Source: Gammaproteobacteria bacterium (GTDB lineage: Bacteria > Pseudomonadota > Gammaproteobacteria > JABCZS01). Taken from it: a stretch of DNA of 36,885 nt. How positions within the stretch are numbered: position 1 is the stretch's first letter; every line of letters begins with the position of its first letter. Below, piece by piece: positions 17,675 through 27,148 of the stretch. The notes beneath the pieces are model-generated. The model worked only from the letters and a program-made list of their open reading frames with translations. It searched no databases and had not been told where the DNA came from. The DNA lies in NCBI GenBank assembly GCA_021773275.1, contig JAJFKJ010000039.1:1-36885 (forward strand), given 5' to 3'. A program made the translations under genes and the position numbers.

Positions 17675-19252
17675 GTGACCACAGATGTACACGCAGAAAA
17701 AATTCTAATTCTCGATTTTGGTTCTCAATATACCCAGCTCATCGCACGCCGCGTGCGCGAGATAGGTGTTTACTGTGAAATTTACCCCTTCGATGTCAGC
17801 AATGAAGATATTAAAAACTTCAATGCCAATGGTATTATTTTATCGGGCGGCCCTGAAACAGTGCTGATGGAAAACGCGCCCAGTGCACCCAGTGCAGTAT
17901 TTGAATTGAATATCCCAGTATTAGGTATTTGCTACGGCATGCAAACCATGGCGCAGCAACTGGGTGGTAGTGTAGTGGCCGAAAGCAAGCGCGAGTTTGG
18001 TTCAGCACGCCTACAATTGCAACATCATAGTGGCCTACTTAATGATATTGAAGATGATGTTGATGCCAATGGCCAAGCCTTACTCGATGTATGGATGAGC
18101 CACGGTGACCGCGTTGAGACTTTACCTGAGGGCTTTAATAGCATCGCTTGCACCGGTAACAGCCCGCATGCGGGCATCGCGCACGAAGAAAAGCAGTTTT
18201 ACGGTGTGCAGTTTCACCCAGAAGTGAGCCACACTAAACAAGGCGCACGCATTCTTGAGCGTTTTGTAAAAACCATTTGTCATTGCGAAGGCCTCTGGAC
18301 GCCAGGGCACATCATTGATGATGCAATAGCGCATGTGCGCGAGCAGGTCGGTAATGAACACGTTATTCTAGGTTTATCTGGGGGTGTTGATTCATCCGTT
18401 GTCGCAGCATTGCTCCATAAAGCTGTCGATAAGCAGTTAACCTGTGTATTTGTAGATACCGGCTTGTTGCGCCTGAATGAAGGCGATAAAGTCATGCAGA
18501 CCATGGCTGATAATATGGGTATTAAAGTTATCCGCATCGATGCGGAAGATCGCTATTTGCAAGCGCTTAAAGGCAAAACTGACCCCGAAGAAAAGCGTAA
18601 AGTCATCGGCAATTTATTCATTGATATTTTTGAAGAAGAAGCTGCAAAAATTAAAGATGCAAAATGGTTAGCCCAGGGCACCATTTACCCTGATGTGATT
18701 GAATCTGCAGCCAGCAAATTTGGTAAAGCACATGTGATTAAATCGCACCACAATGTGGGTGGTTTGCCAGAGCACATGAAATTAAAGCTTGTTGAACCCT
18801 TGCGCGAACTGTTTAAAGACGAAGTGCGACGCCTTGGTGTCGAATTGGGTTTGCCACGTGAAATGGTTTATCGTCACCCCTTCCCTGGGCCAGGCTTAGG
18901 CGTGCGTATTCTTGGTGAAGTGAAAAAAGAATATTGTGATATCTTGCGTCAGGCCGATGCCATTTTCATCGAAGAACTACGCAGCAGTGGCTACTATGAT
19001 AAAACAGCGCAGGCTTTTGCTGTATTTTTGCCGGTTAAATCCGTTGCTGTCATGGGCGACGCACGGGTTTATGATTATGTTATTGCTTTACGCGCCGTTG
19101 AAACCATTGATTTCATGACTGCGCATTGGGCACAACTACCGTATGATTTATTAGCAAACACTTCAAATCGCATCATGAATGAAGTCAAAGGCATTTCACG
19201 TGTCACTTACGATATCTCCGGTAAGCCACCCGCAACGATCGAGTGGGAATAA
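17675..19252 (+). CDS. guaA: GMP synthase (glutamine-hydrolysing)
   Basis: Converts XMP to GMP using glutamine and ATP. The class I glutaminase domain (about residues 1-200) has [15 protein letters not shown] with the nucleophilic cysteine and FHPEVSHT with the catalytic His-Glu. The ATP pyrophosphatase domain has [17 protein letters not shown]. The dimerisation domain shows [16 protein letters not shown] and ends [11 protein letters not shown], the typical terminus. GTG 17675 gives exactly 525 residues, as in E. coli, and lies after AGGTGA; the open frame to 17609 lies inside guaB and is not used. It forms an operon with guaB. Confidence 0.97.
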   Translation: MTTDVHAEKILILDFGSQYTQLIARRVREIGVYCEIYPFDVSNEDIKNFNANGIILSGGPETVLMENAPSAPSAVFELNIPVLGICYGMQTMAQQLGGSVVAESKREFGSARLQLQHHSGLLNDIEDDVDANGQALLDVWMSHGDRVETLPEGFNSIACTGNSPHAGIAHEEKQFYGVQFHPEVSHTKQGARILERFVKTICHCEGLWTPGHIIDDAIAHVREQVGNEHVILGLSGGVDSSVVAALLHKAVDKQLTCVFVDTGLLRLNEGDKVMQTMADNMGIKVIRIDAEDRYLQALKGKTDPEEKRKVIGNLFIDIFEEEAAKIKDAKWLAQGTIYPDVIESAASKFGKAHVIKSHHNVGGLPEHMKLKLVEPLRELFKDEVRRLGVELGLPREMVYRHPFPGPGLGVRILGEVKKEYCDILRQADAIFIEELRSSGYYDKTAQAFAVFLPVKSVAVMGDARVYDYVIALRAVETIDFMTAHWAQLPYDLLANTSNRIMNEVKGISRVTYDISGKPPATIEWE

Positions 19253-20437
19253 GTGAACAACAGCTCTAATCTAAAATACCTTTATCTATTGCCGTGGATG
19301 CTTATCAGCTATGGTTTTTTAGCGGGTTTATCAAACGATATTTATTTGCCCGGCATGCCAATAATGGTCGATTATTTTGATACGACCGATCAGATGGTGC
19401 AGCTCACCCTAACAGCATGGGTTGTGGGTATTGGCTCATTGCAAATATTTATGGGCCCCTGGTCTGATTATTACGGCCGCAGACCCACATTAATCTGGGG
19501 TGGCGGGGCATTTTTATTAGGCACTTTTGTGTGCGCAATTGCGCCTAACATTTATGTCTTGTTGCTTGGCAGGGTGCTGCAAGGTTTTGGCGTGTGTAGC
19601 ATCATGGTCATCACTTTTGCAGCGATGAAAGAAGTATTTGATGTTGAAAACCGCATGAAATGGCTGGTTTATTACAATATGACGCGCTCACTAGCGCCAC
19701 TCATTGGCCCGGTGATTGGCGGTTACGTGTTGCTATTTTTTACTTGGCGCGCAAATTTTATGTTAATTTTCATTGCAGGTGTAATCTCATTTCTGGCTTT
19801 ATTATGGTTGCTGCCAGAGACTAAACCCAGAGAAAGAGCGCCTGACACCAAGCCATTTAATTTAAAATTGATAGTCGATAGCTATAAGCTGGCATTGCGA
19901 GATCGTGCTTTAATACGTTACCTGCTTACCTATGGCGGTATTTTTGCAGGCATTATGGTGTACTTGACGGCAGGTGCATTCATCCTTATCGAGCGCCTGG
20001 GTGTGTCTGAACAAATGTTTGGTTATTACCAGTTTGCGATCAGTGGTGCATATATTGTCGGCGCGTTTTTTACTAAAAAAATGCACAACAAACTCGGCGT
20101 AAACAAAATTATCATGATGAGCATTGGTTTTGTGATTGCCGCTACCGCAAGCATGATGCTACTAAATCTTTGGCAAGAAACCATTTGGTTTGTGGTATTA
20201 CCCGTTGCTGTATTCAGCTTAGGTTTTGGCATGAGCTCAGCACCCTTGAATGATAAAGTATTAGCCCATGAACATTTTGCCGGCGGCATTTTAGGCGGAT
20301 TAATCGGCTTGAGCATGAGCATCTCAGGATTCTTTGCCACAATTATCGTGAGTTTCACACCCGATACCGCCTTCACAACCGGCTTAATCATGCTGGGCTT
20401 TGGTCTCTTCAGCTGGTGGGCCTACCGATATTATTAA
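19253..20437 (+). CDS. MFS transporter, Bcr/CflA drug-efflux family
   Basis: A 394-residue inner-membrane protein with 12 predicted helices. The first helix contains SNDIYLPGMPIMVDYF, the Bcr/CflA hallmark, and the loop between helices 2 and 3 has GPWSDYYGRRPTLIWGG, the MFS A-motif. Helix 4 has GRVLQGFG. Members export drugs or small metabolites by proton antiport; the substrate here is unknown. GTG 19253 directly follows the guaA stop, so it is probably read on the guaBA transcript. The terminator-like hairpin follows about 10 bases after its stop. Confidence 0.9.
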   Translation: MNNSSNLKYLYLLPWMLISYGFLAGLSNDIYLPGMPIMVDYFDTTDQMVQLTLTAWVVGIGSLQIFMGPWSDYYGRRPTLIWGGGAFLLGTFVCAIAPNIYVLLLGRVLQGFGVCSIMVITFAAMKEVFDVENRMKWLVYYNMTRSLAPLIGPVIGGYVLLFFTWRANFMLIFIAGVISFLALLWLLPETKPRERAPDTKPFNLKLIVDSYKLALRDRALIRYLLTYGGIFAGIMVYLTAGAFILIERLGVSEQMFGYYQFAISGAYIVGAFFTKKMHNKLGVNKIIMMSIGFVIAATASMMLLNLWQETIWFVVLPVAVFSLGFGMSSAPLNDKVLAHEHFAGGILGGLIGLSMSISGFFATIIVSFTPDTAFTTGLIMLGFGLFSWWAYRYY

Positions 20438-20447
20438 ATATATATTC

Positions 20448-20467
20448 GCCCCCTTTTTGAAGGGGGC
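20448..20467. terminator. Hairpin between convergent genes, probable bidirectional terminator
   Basis: GCCCCCTT and AAGGGGGC form an eight-bp stem with loop TTTG. A second palindrome, CGCAGC-GTA-GCTGCG (20471-20485), and then GGGGGATTTTTT follow on the plus strand. It separates the MFS gene from the convergent 1008-residue gene. The second palindrome resembles the distal hairpin of the TGTAGGGG repeats. Confidence 0.6.
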
Positions 20468-20522
20468 AGGCGCAGCGTAGCTGCGGCGGGGGATTTTTTA
20501 CTTGCAACGCTAGCCGAAAAAT

Positions 20523-23500
20523 CTAAAACCCGTGGCTATGTTTAGTAGGCGTAGGCGCAGCTCGAGCCGCAAGCGGGTCTGCAACATTTGAAGCACCACC
20601 ACTACCATTCGGCGCACCACCCGTTGTTGGCTTGGTAGTCGCACTAGAACCGTTAAGCGGTTCTAGGGCAACACTACTGTCAAGTGATGCAAATGCATCA
20701 GGTGCTTTTTGCAGTTCATTAGCAGGAGTGGCCTGATCGCCCAATAAAGGCGCATTAAGTGCAGTGGTTTGCACTTCATCTGCAGTATAAGATTTGTAAA
20801 CAGCGTAGCTAAACGCGGCAACAATACCAACACAAAAAACAACAACAAGCGTAATCCAAGCCGCGGGATCGCTAAATGCGATAGGAATTTCAGCAAGAAA
20901 ATCAAAGCTGGCAACATTTCCTGCCCAGCCTAGAATACCGCCACCACTATTAATCGCACCGGCTTCGATCAATATCTGGGCAACCACATAACCGATAGCA
21001 CCAACCGTGGCAACAGTCAGCGTAGCAAGCACAAACAGTGACCATGCCCAGGTGAGGCCACGTTTAAACATAGCTTCAGCTCGGCCATTTTGATCAAAGC
21101 CAAAAGTACGTGCAATCCCAAAAATGATGCCACTTAGCAGATCAACGGGTATATTTATGAGCACCATGATAATGCCGATGAAGCGATTCAATGGGCTGCT
21201 GGAATTCAGCAATTGCATCTTCCTGTTTTTACCTGGAAGGTCAAAAGATGTCTCTTGCCAGCGCAGCAACATGTTCTCCATAAATCTTGTTGCTTCACTG
21301 ATAGCTAAAGAAACATGTAAGCGAAGCCATGTACCCAAAGGCATAGTTGGTGTTGCCTGCGCAAGTTTTCGTTGTGTTTGGATGCGTTGTGCTTCAAGTT
21401 TTTGACCCAAGGTTTTACCGTTTGTGGCACCAAATAATACCATCACAAGTGTAGGCAGTGCGGCTACAGCTACTGCAAATATAACAAAAGGGAGCGTGAC
21501 AGCAGAAACAAGGAACCTAAATGCCCGCATACCATATTCGCTGCGGGGTGTGCCGCCAGTTGCGGTTTTTATAGCAGGTGGTGACTTTATGTTTTTAAGG
21601 TAGTTTTTTGCAGCCTCACGGCCAGCAGCGGATTTTTTAACAAGCACATGAATTTTTTTATCATTGTTGTTAGGAATATCGGCGTAATAGACAGCGATAT
21701 CGCGCGAGCCTTCTGGCAAGTTTTTAACAAAATCCTTTTCGTAATTGCTGGAGGCATTATGGGTTCCAGGCGTAAAATAAGCAGAGTCTGCCGTAAAGCT
21801 TAACACCAAAAATTTCTCTTGACCATTGTAAGTTTCTTTAATGTCACGGTCGGCACGTACCGTTTGCCCTTTGCTCAGATTGTGTGCCAGCGTGTCTAAG
21901 CTTGTCTTTAAACCTAAATGCTCTTGCGCTTCGCTCGGAGTGGCCGATTGCATTGGGCTTGTCTGGTAGGCAAGATCAGCCATTGGGTAACCAATGCTAC
22001 GGTCTGTTTCGATACGTTCATAAAAGTTATTCAGCTCGTCAATCGTTGTAAACTCTAGCGCTAGTTCTTTATGCGTGCCTGAGCCGGCAAGATGTGCTTT
22101 TTTAGCATCATCAGGAGTGTTCGCAGGTAAAGCATGGATAGGCTGGCAGTTTACTGCTCTGCCCGTAGATGCAAAAAAGCTATTCACCCTGGCTTCATGT
22201 TCATTGGGTACGCGTAGTACTAGCCTATAGCTAAGATTGTTTTCATCAAGCCATGTATGCGCAAGTTCAACGCTCAGCTGGCTCAACTTTGCTTGTAGTG
22301 CAGTGCCTAGATTTTTTGTTTGCTTGGCGGCTTTTACATGTTTTTCCCAATATGTACTCAGGCTGGCAGAAAATTTTTGGCCTGCCTCCGGGGTATTAAA
22401 GCTAAGTTCAATAACAGTGGCAGGTGAAGCTTTCAATTGCCCAGGATTATTGGGGTCTGAAATTTGTGTTTGACCTTGCGCAACATCAAAGCTGTAGTTG
22501 GTCGCCGTGATATTTTTGGTTTCGTTCAGTCTAGCTTGCAGCCATGTACGTACTGCATTCTCATCACGACCTGGCAATTCGATTTTCATGCAAAGCGTGC
22601 CGGCAGCATTTGTTGTAATGGTTTTATAGCTATAGCCTGGTGTACCAGCACCGCTTGCGTCTTTTCCTGCATTTATGTCTTTAATGCCGAGAGGCCAAGC
22701 CAGCTGCGTCATAATAGTATCGTACTGATCGGCAGCACCAAAATTTTTGCTAAAAGCATCAACAGCCGCTTGGTCGGCAAAACTTAAAAGATATTTTACT
22801 TTGCCATTTTCATTTGTTTTCTGAATTTTACTTGGGTCAATTTTGCCTTGCAGCAGTGCATCAGCAGAAACCTGGTTGTTTTCATCCACTTTAAAACCTA
22901 TTTGAGCAGCCTTGCCAACAGTGTCTGCACGAAACGCAAAAGCTTCATCACCCAGTGACTTTCCAAGTGCAACACGTGCGCCTTCTATAGCTGGGCATAA
23001 TTCTTGTGCGGCTAGTTCAGTTACCCCGAGGTAGGCTTTTTCAAAAGTTTCAACGGCATCGCGGTATTCTTTGATTTTTTGTTGAGCTGCAATTACTGCG
23101 TCAGCATCTTTTTGCCCGTTTGCAGCTGTAGCTATGGGGCCAGGTATAAGTTCAGGGGTTGTGACATTGGCAGCACCACCCACGGTAGGGGCTGCTTCAT
23201 CTAAGCGTTTTGCCTTGTTAGCATCTAATGCTTGTTGACTTGGGTTAAATACAGGCTCAAGTAAAGTTGCTTTCATTCTCTCAAATTGAGCATAAGTAAA
23301 ATTATTGGGGGTTGTTAAGAAATTATCTAAAGCTGTACCGTTCAGGTTTGCACATATTTTCACAACGCCGTGCAATTCAGTAGTGTAGGAGCCAACAGCA
23401 GATTCGCCATATTTTACGTTCAAACGACTCATCGGCAAGGGGTTAGTACCCTGCCCGGAAAACGCAGTAAGCGCATCACTGGCTTCTTTGAGCTTTTGTG

Positions 23501-23549
23501 CTGCTTGTAATAATGCTTGTACTTGCGCTGAATTCTTATCTAATGGCAT
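20523..23549 (-). CDS. 1008-residue protein of unknown function with a four-helix membrane region
   Basis: I do not recognise this protein. It has no signal peptide. Residues about 1-670 are soluble and show recurring strand-helix units (KIELPGRDENAVRTWLQARL; LVLRVPNEHEARVNSFFAS). Four hydrophobic segments lie near residues 674-707, 787-815, 832-862 and 895-920. The C-terminal tail is rich in Gly, Ala and Pro and ends KHSHGF. The start is ATG 23549, with GAGG five bases upstream. The frame is open to a TTG at 23615, but that TTG is part of the -35 TTGACA, so the longer form (1030) is not expected. A large soluble head plus clustered late helices resembles membrane-targeting effectors of Legionellales; this is inference. 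Confidence 0.75.
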   Translation of the reverse strand: MPLDKNSAQVQALLQAAQKLKEASDALTAFSGQGTNPLPMSRLNVKYGESAVGSYTTELHGVVKICANLNGTALDNFLTTPNNFTYAQFERMKATLLEPVFNPSQQALDANKAKRLDEAAPTVGGAANVTTPELIPGPIATAANGQKDADAVIAAQQKIKEYRDAVETFEKAYLGVTELAAQELCPAIEGARVALGKSLGDEAFAFRADTVGKAAQIGFKVDENNQVSADALLQGKIDPSKIQKTNENGKVKYLLSFADQAAVDAFSKNFGAADQYDTIMTQLAWPLGIKDINAGKDASGAGTPGYSYKTITTNAAGTLCMKIELPGRDENAVRTWLQARLNETKNITATNYSFDVAQGQTQISDPNNPGQLKASPATVIELSFNTPEAGQKFSASLSTYWEKHVKAAKQTKNLGTALQAKLSQLSVELAHTWLDENNLSYRLVLRVPNEHEARVNSFFASTGRAVNCQPIHALPANTPDDAKKAHLAGSGTHKELALEFTTIDELNNFYERIETDRSIGYPMADLAYQTSPMQSATPSEAQEHLGLKTSLDTLAHNLSKGQTVRADRDIKETYNGQEKFLVLSFTADSAYFTPGTHNASSNYEKDFVKNLPEGSRDIAVYYADIPNNNDKKIHVLVKKSAAGREAAKNYLKNIKSPPAIKTATGGTPRSEYGMRAFRFLVSAVTLPFVIFAVAVAALPTLVMVLFGATNGKTLGQKLEAQRIQTQRKLAQATPTMPLGTWLRLHVSLAISEATRFMENMLLRWQETSFDLPGKNRKMQLLNSSSPLNRFIGIIMVLINIPVDLLSGIIFGIARTFGFDQNGRAEAMFKRGLTWAWSLFVLATLTVATVGAIGYVVAQILIEAGAINSGGGILGWAGNVASFDFLAEIPIAFSDPAAWITLVVVFCVGIVAAFSYAVYKSYTADEVQTTALNAPLLGDQATPANELQKAPDAFASLDSSVALEPLNGSSATTKPTTGGAPNGSGGASNVADPLAARAAPTPTKHSHGF

Positions 23550-23585
23550 TTGAACCTCATTTGTTGACCAACTCACTATACTATA

Positions 23586-23615
23586 AATGTACCATGCATA
23601 TTGGCCCTGTGTCAA
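23586..23615 (-). promoter_or_regulatory. Promoter of the 1008-residue protein gene
   Basis: On the minus strand a perfect TTGACA (23615-23610), an 18-bp spacer and TACATT (23591-23586) precede the start at 23549. Confidence 0.6.
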
Positions 23616-23712
23616 ACGCTATAACATTTTGTAACAATTTGATTTTTATAAAATAAATCAGTAAACTCAGCACCTTAGCGCTAGCTGAAGAAAGAGTTTG
23701 TCAGATGACCAG

Positions 23713-23740
23713 TTGACTTTGCTGGTAGGTCAAATATACT
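23713..23740 (+). promoter_or_regulatory. Promoter of the 1115-residue protein gene
   Basis: TTGACT (23713-23718), a 16-bp spacer and TATACT (23735-23740), each five of six to consensus. It is divergent from the neighbouring minus-strand promoter about 100 bp away. Confidence 0.65.
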
Positions 23741-23800
23741 CTAATATATTGTGAAGCTTACAAAGAAAGTAGTTATTTTTGCAAGAGATATGAAGGGCTT

Positions 23801-26800
23801 ATGAAAGTATCACAGAACAACATCATTGACACTAAGGCCGAGGTGGCATCCTACCTGGCTTTGCACGCCTTAAGTGGCTTGTTAGCCCAAACGGCAGTAT
23901 CAATGGCCGCTCAGGCCACAATGCAAGCAGCCGCTGTTGTGCCGTATTTGCTTTTTTGGCAGCAGCAGGGCTTTTTAACTGCGCCAGCAAATATCCAGGC
24001 AATACTGAGCAAACCTGCAGACCAGGTTAATGAAAGTGATCAAACAGCCTTGCGTGAGTATTGCCAAAACATCGCGGGCCGCGCGGCCGCCAGTGCTACC
24101 ACTAAAAATGATTTGCAAGTAAGGGCCATGCACTTGCCTGTGCTGGATAAAATCATGGCTGTAAAAGATCAAGAAAATGGTGCCGTCAATGTGCAAGAGA
24201 TGGTCGAGCATTTACCAGGTTTTGAAACAGGGGCGGACGCAAACAGAGTAGCGCAAACGACAAAATTTGCAGAACAATATTTAAAAGACCCTGACTTTAC
24301 TGTTTCTTTTTCACAGGTCAAACAAGTTAATAATCGTCGCGTAATTGATTTAACTATTCCGGACGGTTTTTCGGTCGATGCCATACAAATATGGTTTGCG
24401 AGCAATGACATTAGACTTAACGGCGTACGCATTACTGCAAAACCAGACGGTGATGGCTTTGTTTCATTTGTATATAACGATAACAATGGCGTATGCCCTG
24501 AAAACTTAGAAAGCCAGTATGTTGAGGTTATTGTCGAATGGTTGTACCGCGGCGCTGCGAGCCTAAAACAAGCGCCACAAATTACGCCACCTGCTGCCAA
24601 CCCAGGTTTATCTGTAAGGGTGCAGCCGCAGACCCCAGCACCTCAGCAACAGCAGCAAGTTCAGCAGAACGCAGACTCATTAGGCTATGATGACTTTTTT
24701 GCAGATGAGGTTCCTGAGCCTGCAGCACCCGCAGCGGTAACGCCACCACCCGTCGTAACGCCGCCAGTCGTAAATAAGAAAAGCGAGCTGACATCGGAAG
24801 ATTTTTTTGCAGATGACGTTCCTGAACCTATAGAACCACAAGCTCCTGCTGCGGTAACGCCACCAGTCGTAAATAAGAAAAGCGAGCTGACATCGGAAGA
24901 TTTCTTTGCAGATGACGTTCCTGAACCTATAGAGCCACAAGCTCCTGCTGCGGTAACACCGCCGCCAGTGATTCCGCCATTAGCAGAAGAAAAAGACCCT
25001 ATAGAATTTGATGATTTCTTTGCAGATGACGTTCCTGAACCTATAGAACCACAAGCTTCTGCAGTAGTAACACCGCCGCCAGTGATTCCGCCATTAGCAG
25101 AAGAAAAAGACCCGATAACGTTTGATGAGTTTTTTGCAGACGATATACCCGAAGAAGATGCACCTGAAGTACCTGTAGCTGCTGCACCACCGCCGGTTGC
25201 AACAGAAACCACCGATGATGTGCTTGACGAAGCTTTGCGTGATCTTGATGATGTTATGGAACTCGTGCCGGCCCCCGTACATAAAGCGGCTGATATCAAT
25301 GATACTTTGGCCAAGCTCAATGCAATTGCGCAGCCTGATAAGCCAGCAGAGCATGCAGCAGAAACAACCGAAGAAAAACCTGAAGAAAAAACACAGCTTC
25401 AAGATGAAACATTAAGATCAATACTTGAACGACATGAGCTTATACTAGAGACAGCCCGCTCATTAAAAGCAGGCGATGCTTCTTTGGAAAATTTCTTTTC
25501 AGATACCGCATTAATGCAAGGCAATAAAGCGGGTTACGACAGGGTAAAAACAACAGATCCAGATGCACTTTCCATATCAGATAAGCTTAATGCTTTTCGT
25601 TCTGCTTGCCTAGATGCCAATATGGCACAAGCAAGAATTATAAATGATCCAACTTCGCAAGCCAGCGAAAAAGAAACAGCGAAAAGCGTGAGAGCGATGG
25701 TTGATGCTTTGGTATATACACCTTTAACAATGTTAACTGCAGAGCTGAGTGATTGGCTTGTGCAACAAAAAAATCCATCTGCAATAGTAGCACCTAAAAA
25801 AGACAGCGCTGCCAAACCTCAAGCTACCAATACAGATAAATTGGATGCACTGTACGCCAAATCATCTGTTGTTATTCGTGAGATGCCGCAGTACAATAAA
25901 AAATACAATCCAAGTATTGTAACGAGCAGGTTGGCGGATTTCGGTGACCGCAACAGCAACAGTAAAGCAAAAATAGCCGCAGTCACAAAAGGCGCTGAAG
26001 CAACGTATAATAATTTCAGGAATGAAACCATAGCAGCGATGCAAGCGTATCGAAACAATGGCTTGCCTGAAAAAGAAATTTACTTGCAAGAGACTTTAGC
26101 TGCATTAAATAATGTTTCCGATGCTTTTTTGCAATGTTTAGGTCGATTTTTGGGTAATGAATATTTTCTAGTATCCCAAAGTGATGGCGTTCGTAGCGTT
26201 TCTGATGACATGCTAGGTAGGCTTTCCAGGTATGACCCTGAAGATACCGTTTTTGCGTCAGCCGAAGGCTATTTGGCGGATTTTAAAGAAGCAAATGCGA
26301 TACTTGCTGATAAACGATTAGAAGATGTTTTGCGATTTTCCAGCACCTACGTGCAAAATAATGGCATGCCAAATAGCGAGCAAGAAACTGAAAATTTTGA
26401 GCGTGAATTGCAAAGTAAATTTCCCAAAGCAGATCAAAAGCTTGATGCAAAACAGCTCAAGGCAATTGATAAACACGCGGCGAGGCTAATTAGTAAGCTT
26501 GATGCGGCGTTAAAGGCTTTCGAAGAAAAAGGTAAAAAACATGTTGTTCGTGAAGAGAAGTTTGAGCAGAGTAACAAAGCAGGTAGCCGCACTTCAAACA
26601 ATGACCGCATAAAGGTCATGCGCAGCATGCAGCACATTCATGAGCAAGAAAGAAATATTGCAGCTGCCTATTGTGACTTGCAGCACATCCTTTCTGACTC
26701 CAGACTTGACTGGGGAACCCAATTTGAAATTAAAAAAGCATTGTCAGGGTGCAGAGAAAACCTGAGCAGTAAAGTGATTGAGGGTGGGCTCTCCAACCAT

Positions 26801-27148
26801 GCCGCAGAGCGCGCAATGTGCTTAACAGGCTCATTGCAGTCAGATGTTCTACATCGTGCCTATAATGCCGTAAATAGTTTGGGTATACAGCCTAACGGCA
26901 TGCTCGATCAAACGTTAACCATAATGTTAAGAGGCACCGAGTATCTTAGTGAACAAGAAATAGGAAAAGTAGCAGATGAGCTTGTTACTGCATCAGAAAA
27001 GGGTGCCGATGCCATACAGACAGTTTTGGATAACACGGAAAAGCTGATACAGCAGAAAAGCACTGCTATTGCCCCGCCCGAGCCTATTACGGGTAATGAA
27101 CTTGATATTGAGCGGCAAGTCGACCCAACATCACCTGGCAATAATTAA
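23801..27148 (+). CDS. 1115-residue protein of unknown function with FFADD repeats
   Basis: I do not recognise this protein. It begins with a helical, alanine-rich and rather hydrophobic stretch (about residues 15-55). A small alpha/beta unit follows near residues 160-245 (VIDLTIPDGFSVDAIQIWF). Residues about 298-452 contain five copies of an acidic motif [DE]FFAD[DE][VI]PE, joined by proline-rich linkers (PQAPAAVTPPPVIPPL). The remainder (about 470-1090) is charged and mainly helical. No signal peptide is present, and the tail ends DPTSPGNN. GAAGGG precedes ATG 23801. Its last 18 bases overlap the end of ubiA tail to tail. Multivalent short motifs in a disordered segment suggest binding to a partner protein; an effector role is inference. 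Confidence 0.78.
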   Translation: MKVSQNNIIDTKAEVASYLALHALSGLLAQTAVSMAAQATMQAAAVVPYLLFWQQQGFLTAPANIQAILSKPADQVNESDQTALREYCQNIAGRAAASATTKNDLQVRAMHLPVLDKIMAVKDQENGAVNVQEMVEHLPGFETGADANRVAQTTKFAEQYLKDPDFTVSFSQVKQVNNRRVIDLTIPDGFSVDAIQIWFASNDIRLNGVRITAKPDGDGFVSFVYNDNNGVCPENLESQYVEVIVEWLYRGAASLKQAPQITPPAANPGLSVRVQPQTPAPQQQQQVQQNADSLGYDDFFADEVPEPAAPAAVTPPPVVTPPVVNKKSELTSEDFFADDVPEPIEPQAPAAVTPPVVNKKSELTSEDFFADDVPEPIEPQAPAAVTPPPVIPPLAEEKDPIEFDDFFADDVPEPIEPQASAVVTPPPVIPPLAEEKDPITFDEFFADDIPEEDAPEVPVAAAPPPVATETTDDVLDEALRDLDDVMELVPAPVHKAADINDTLAKLNAIAQPDKPAEHAAETTEEKPEEKTQLQDETLRSILERHELILETARSLKAGDASLENFFSDTALMQGNKAGYDRVKTTDPDALSISDKLNAFRSACLDANMAQARIINDPTSQASEKETAKSVRAMVDALVYTPLTMLTAELSDWLVQQKNPSAIVAPKKDSAAKPQATNTDKLDALYAKSSVVIREMPQYNKKYNPSIVTSRLADFGDRNSNSKAKIAAVTKGAEATYNNFRNETIAAMQAYRNNGLPEKEIYLQETLAALNNVSDAFLQCLGRFLGNEYFLVSQSDGVRSVSDDMLGRLSRYDPEDTVFASAEGYLADFKEANAILADKRLEDVLRFSSTYVQNNGMPNSEQETENFERELQSKFPKADQKLDAKQLKAIDKHAARLISKLDAALKAFEEKGKKHVVREEKFEQSNKAGSRTSNNDRIKVMRSMQHIHEQERNIAAAYCDLQHILSDSRLDWGTQFEIKKALSGCRENLSSKVIEGGLSNHAAERAMCLTGSLQSDVLHRAYNAVNSLGIQPNGMLDQTLTIMLRGTEYLSEQEIGKVADELVTASEKGADAIQTVLDNTEKLIQQKSTAIAPPEPITGNELDIERQVDPTSPGNN
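24689..25153 (+). repeat. In-frame repeat array encoding five FFADD motifs
   Basis: The coding motif for FFAD recurs near 24695, 24802, 24901, 25015 and 25130. Units are 99 bp (33 residues, with the linker PPVVNKKSELTSE) and 114 bp (38 residues, with the linker PPPVIPPLAEEKDP). Neighbouring units are nearly identical in DNA; the first and last copies are the most diverged. Confidence 0.88.

Noticed and set aside
23550-23615. TTG start giving a 1030-residue version of the minus-strand protein
   Set aside because: The TTG is the start of the -35 TTGACA, and a proper GAGG ribosome site precedes ATG 23549.
24689-25153. Calling the FFADD repeats canonical FFAT motifs
   Set aside because: Core positions 4 and 5 are Ala-Asp instead of Asp-Ala in every copy, so only a resemblance is claimed.
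24685-25320. 211-residue Ser/Gly-rich frame on the minus strand
   Set aside because: It is a shadow of the proline/acidic repeat array, with low-complexity composition and no ribosome site.
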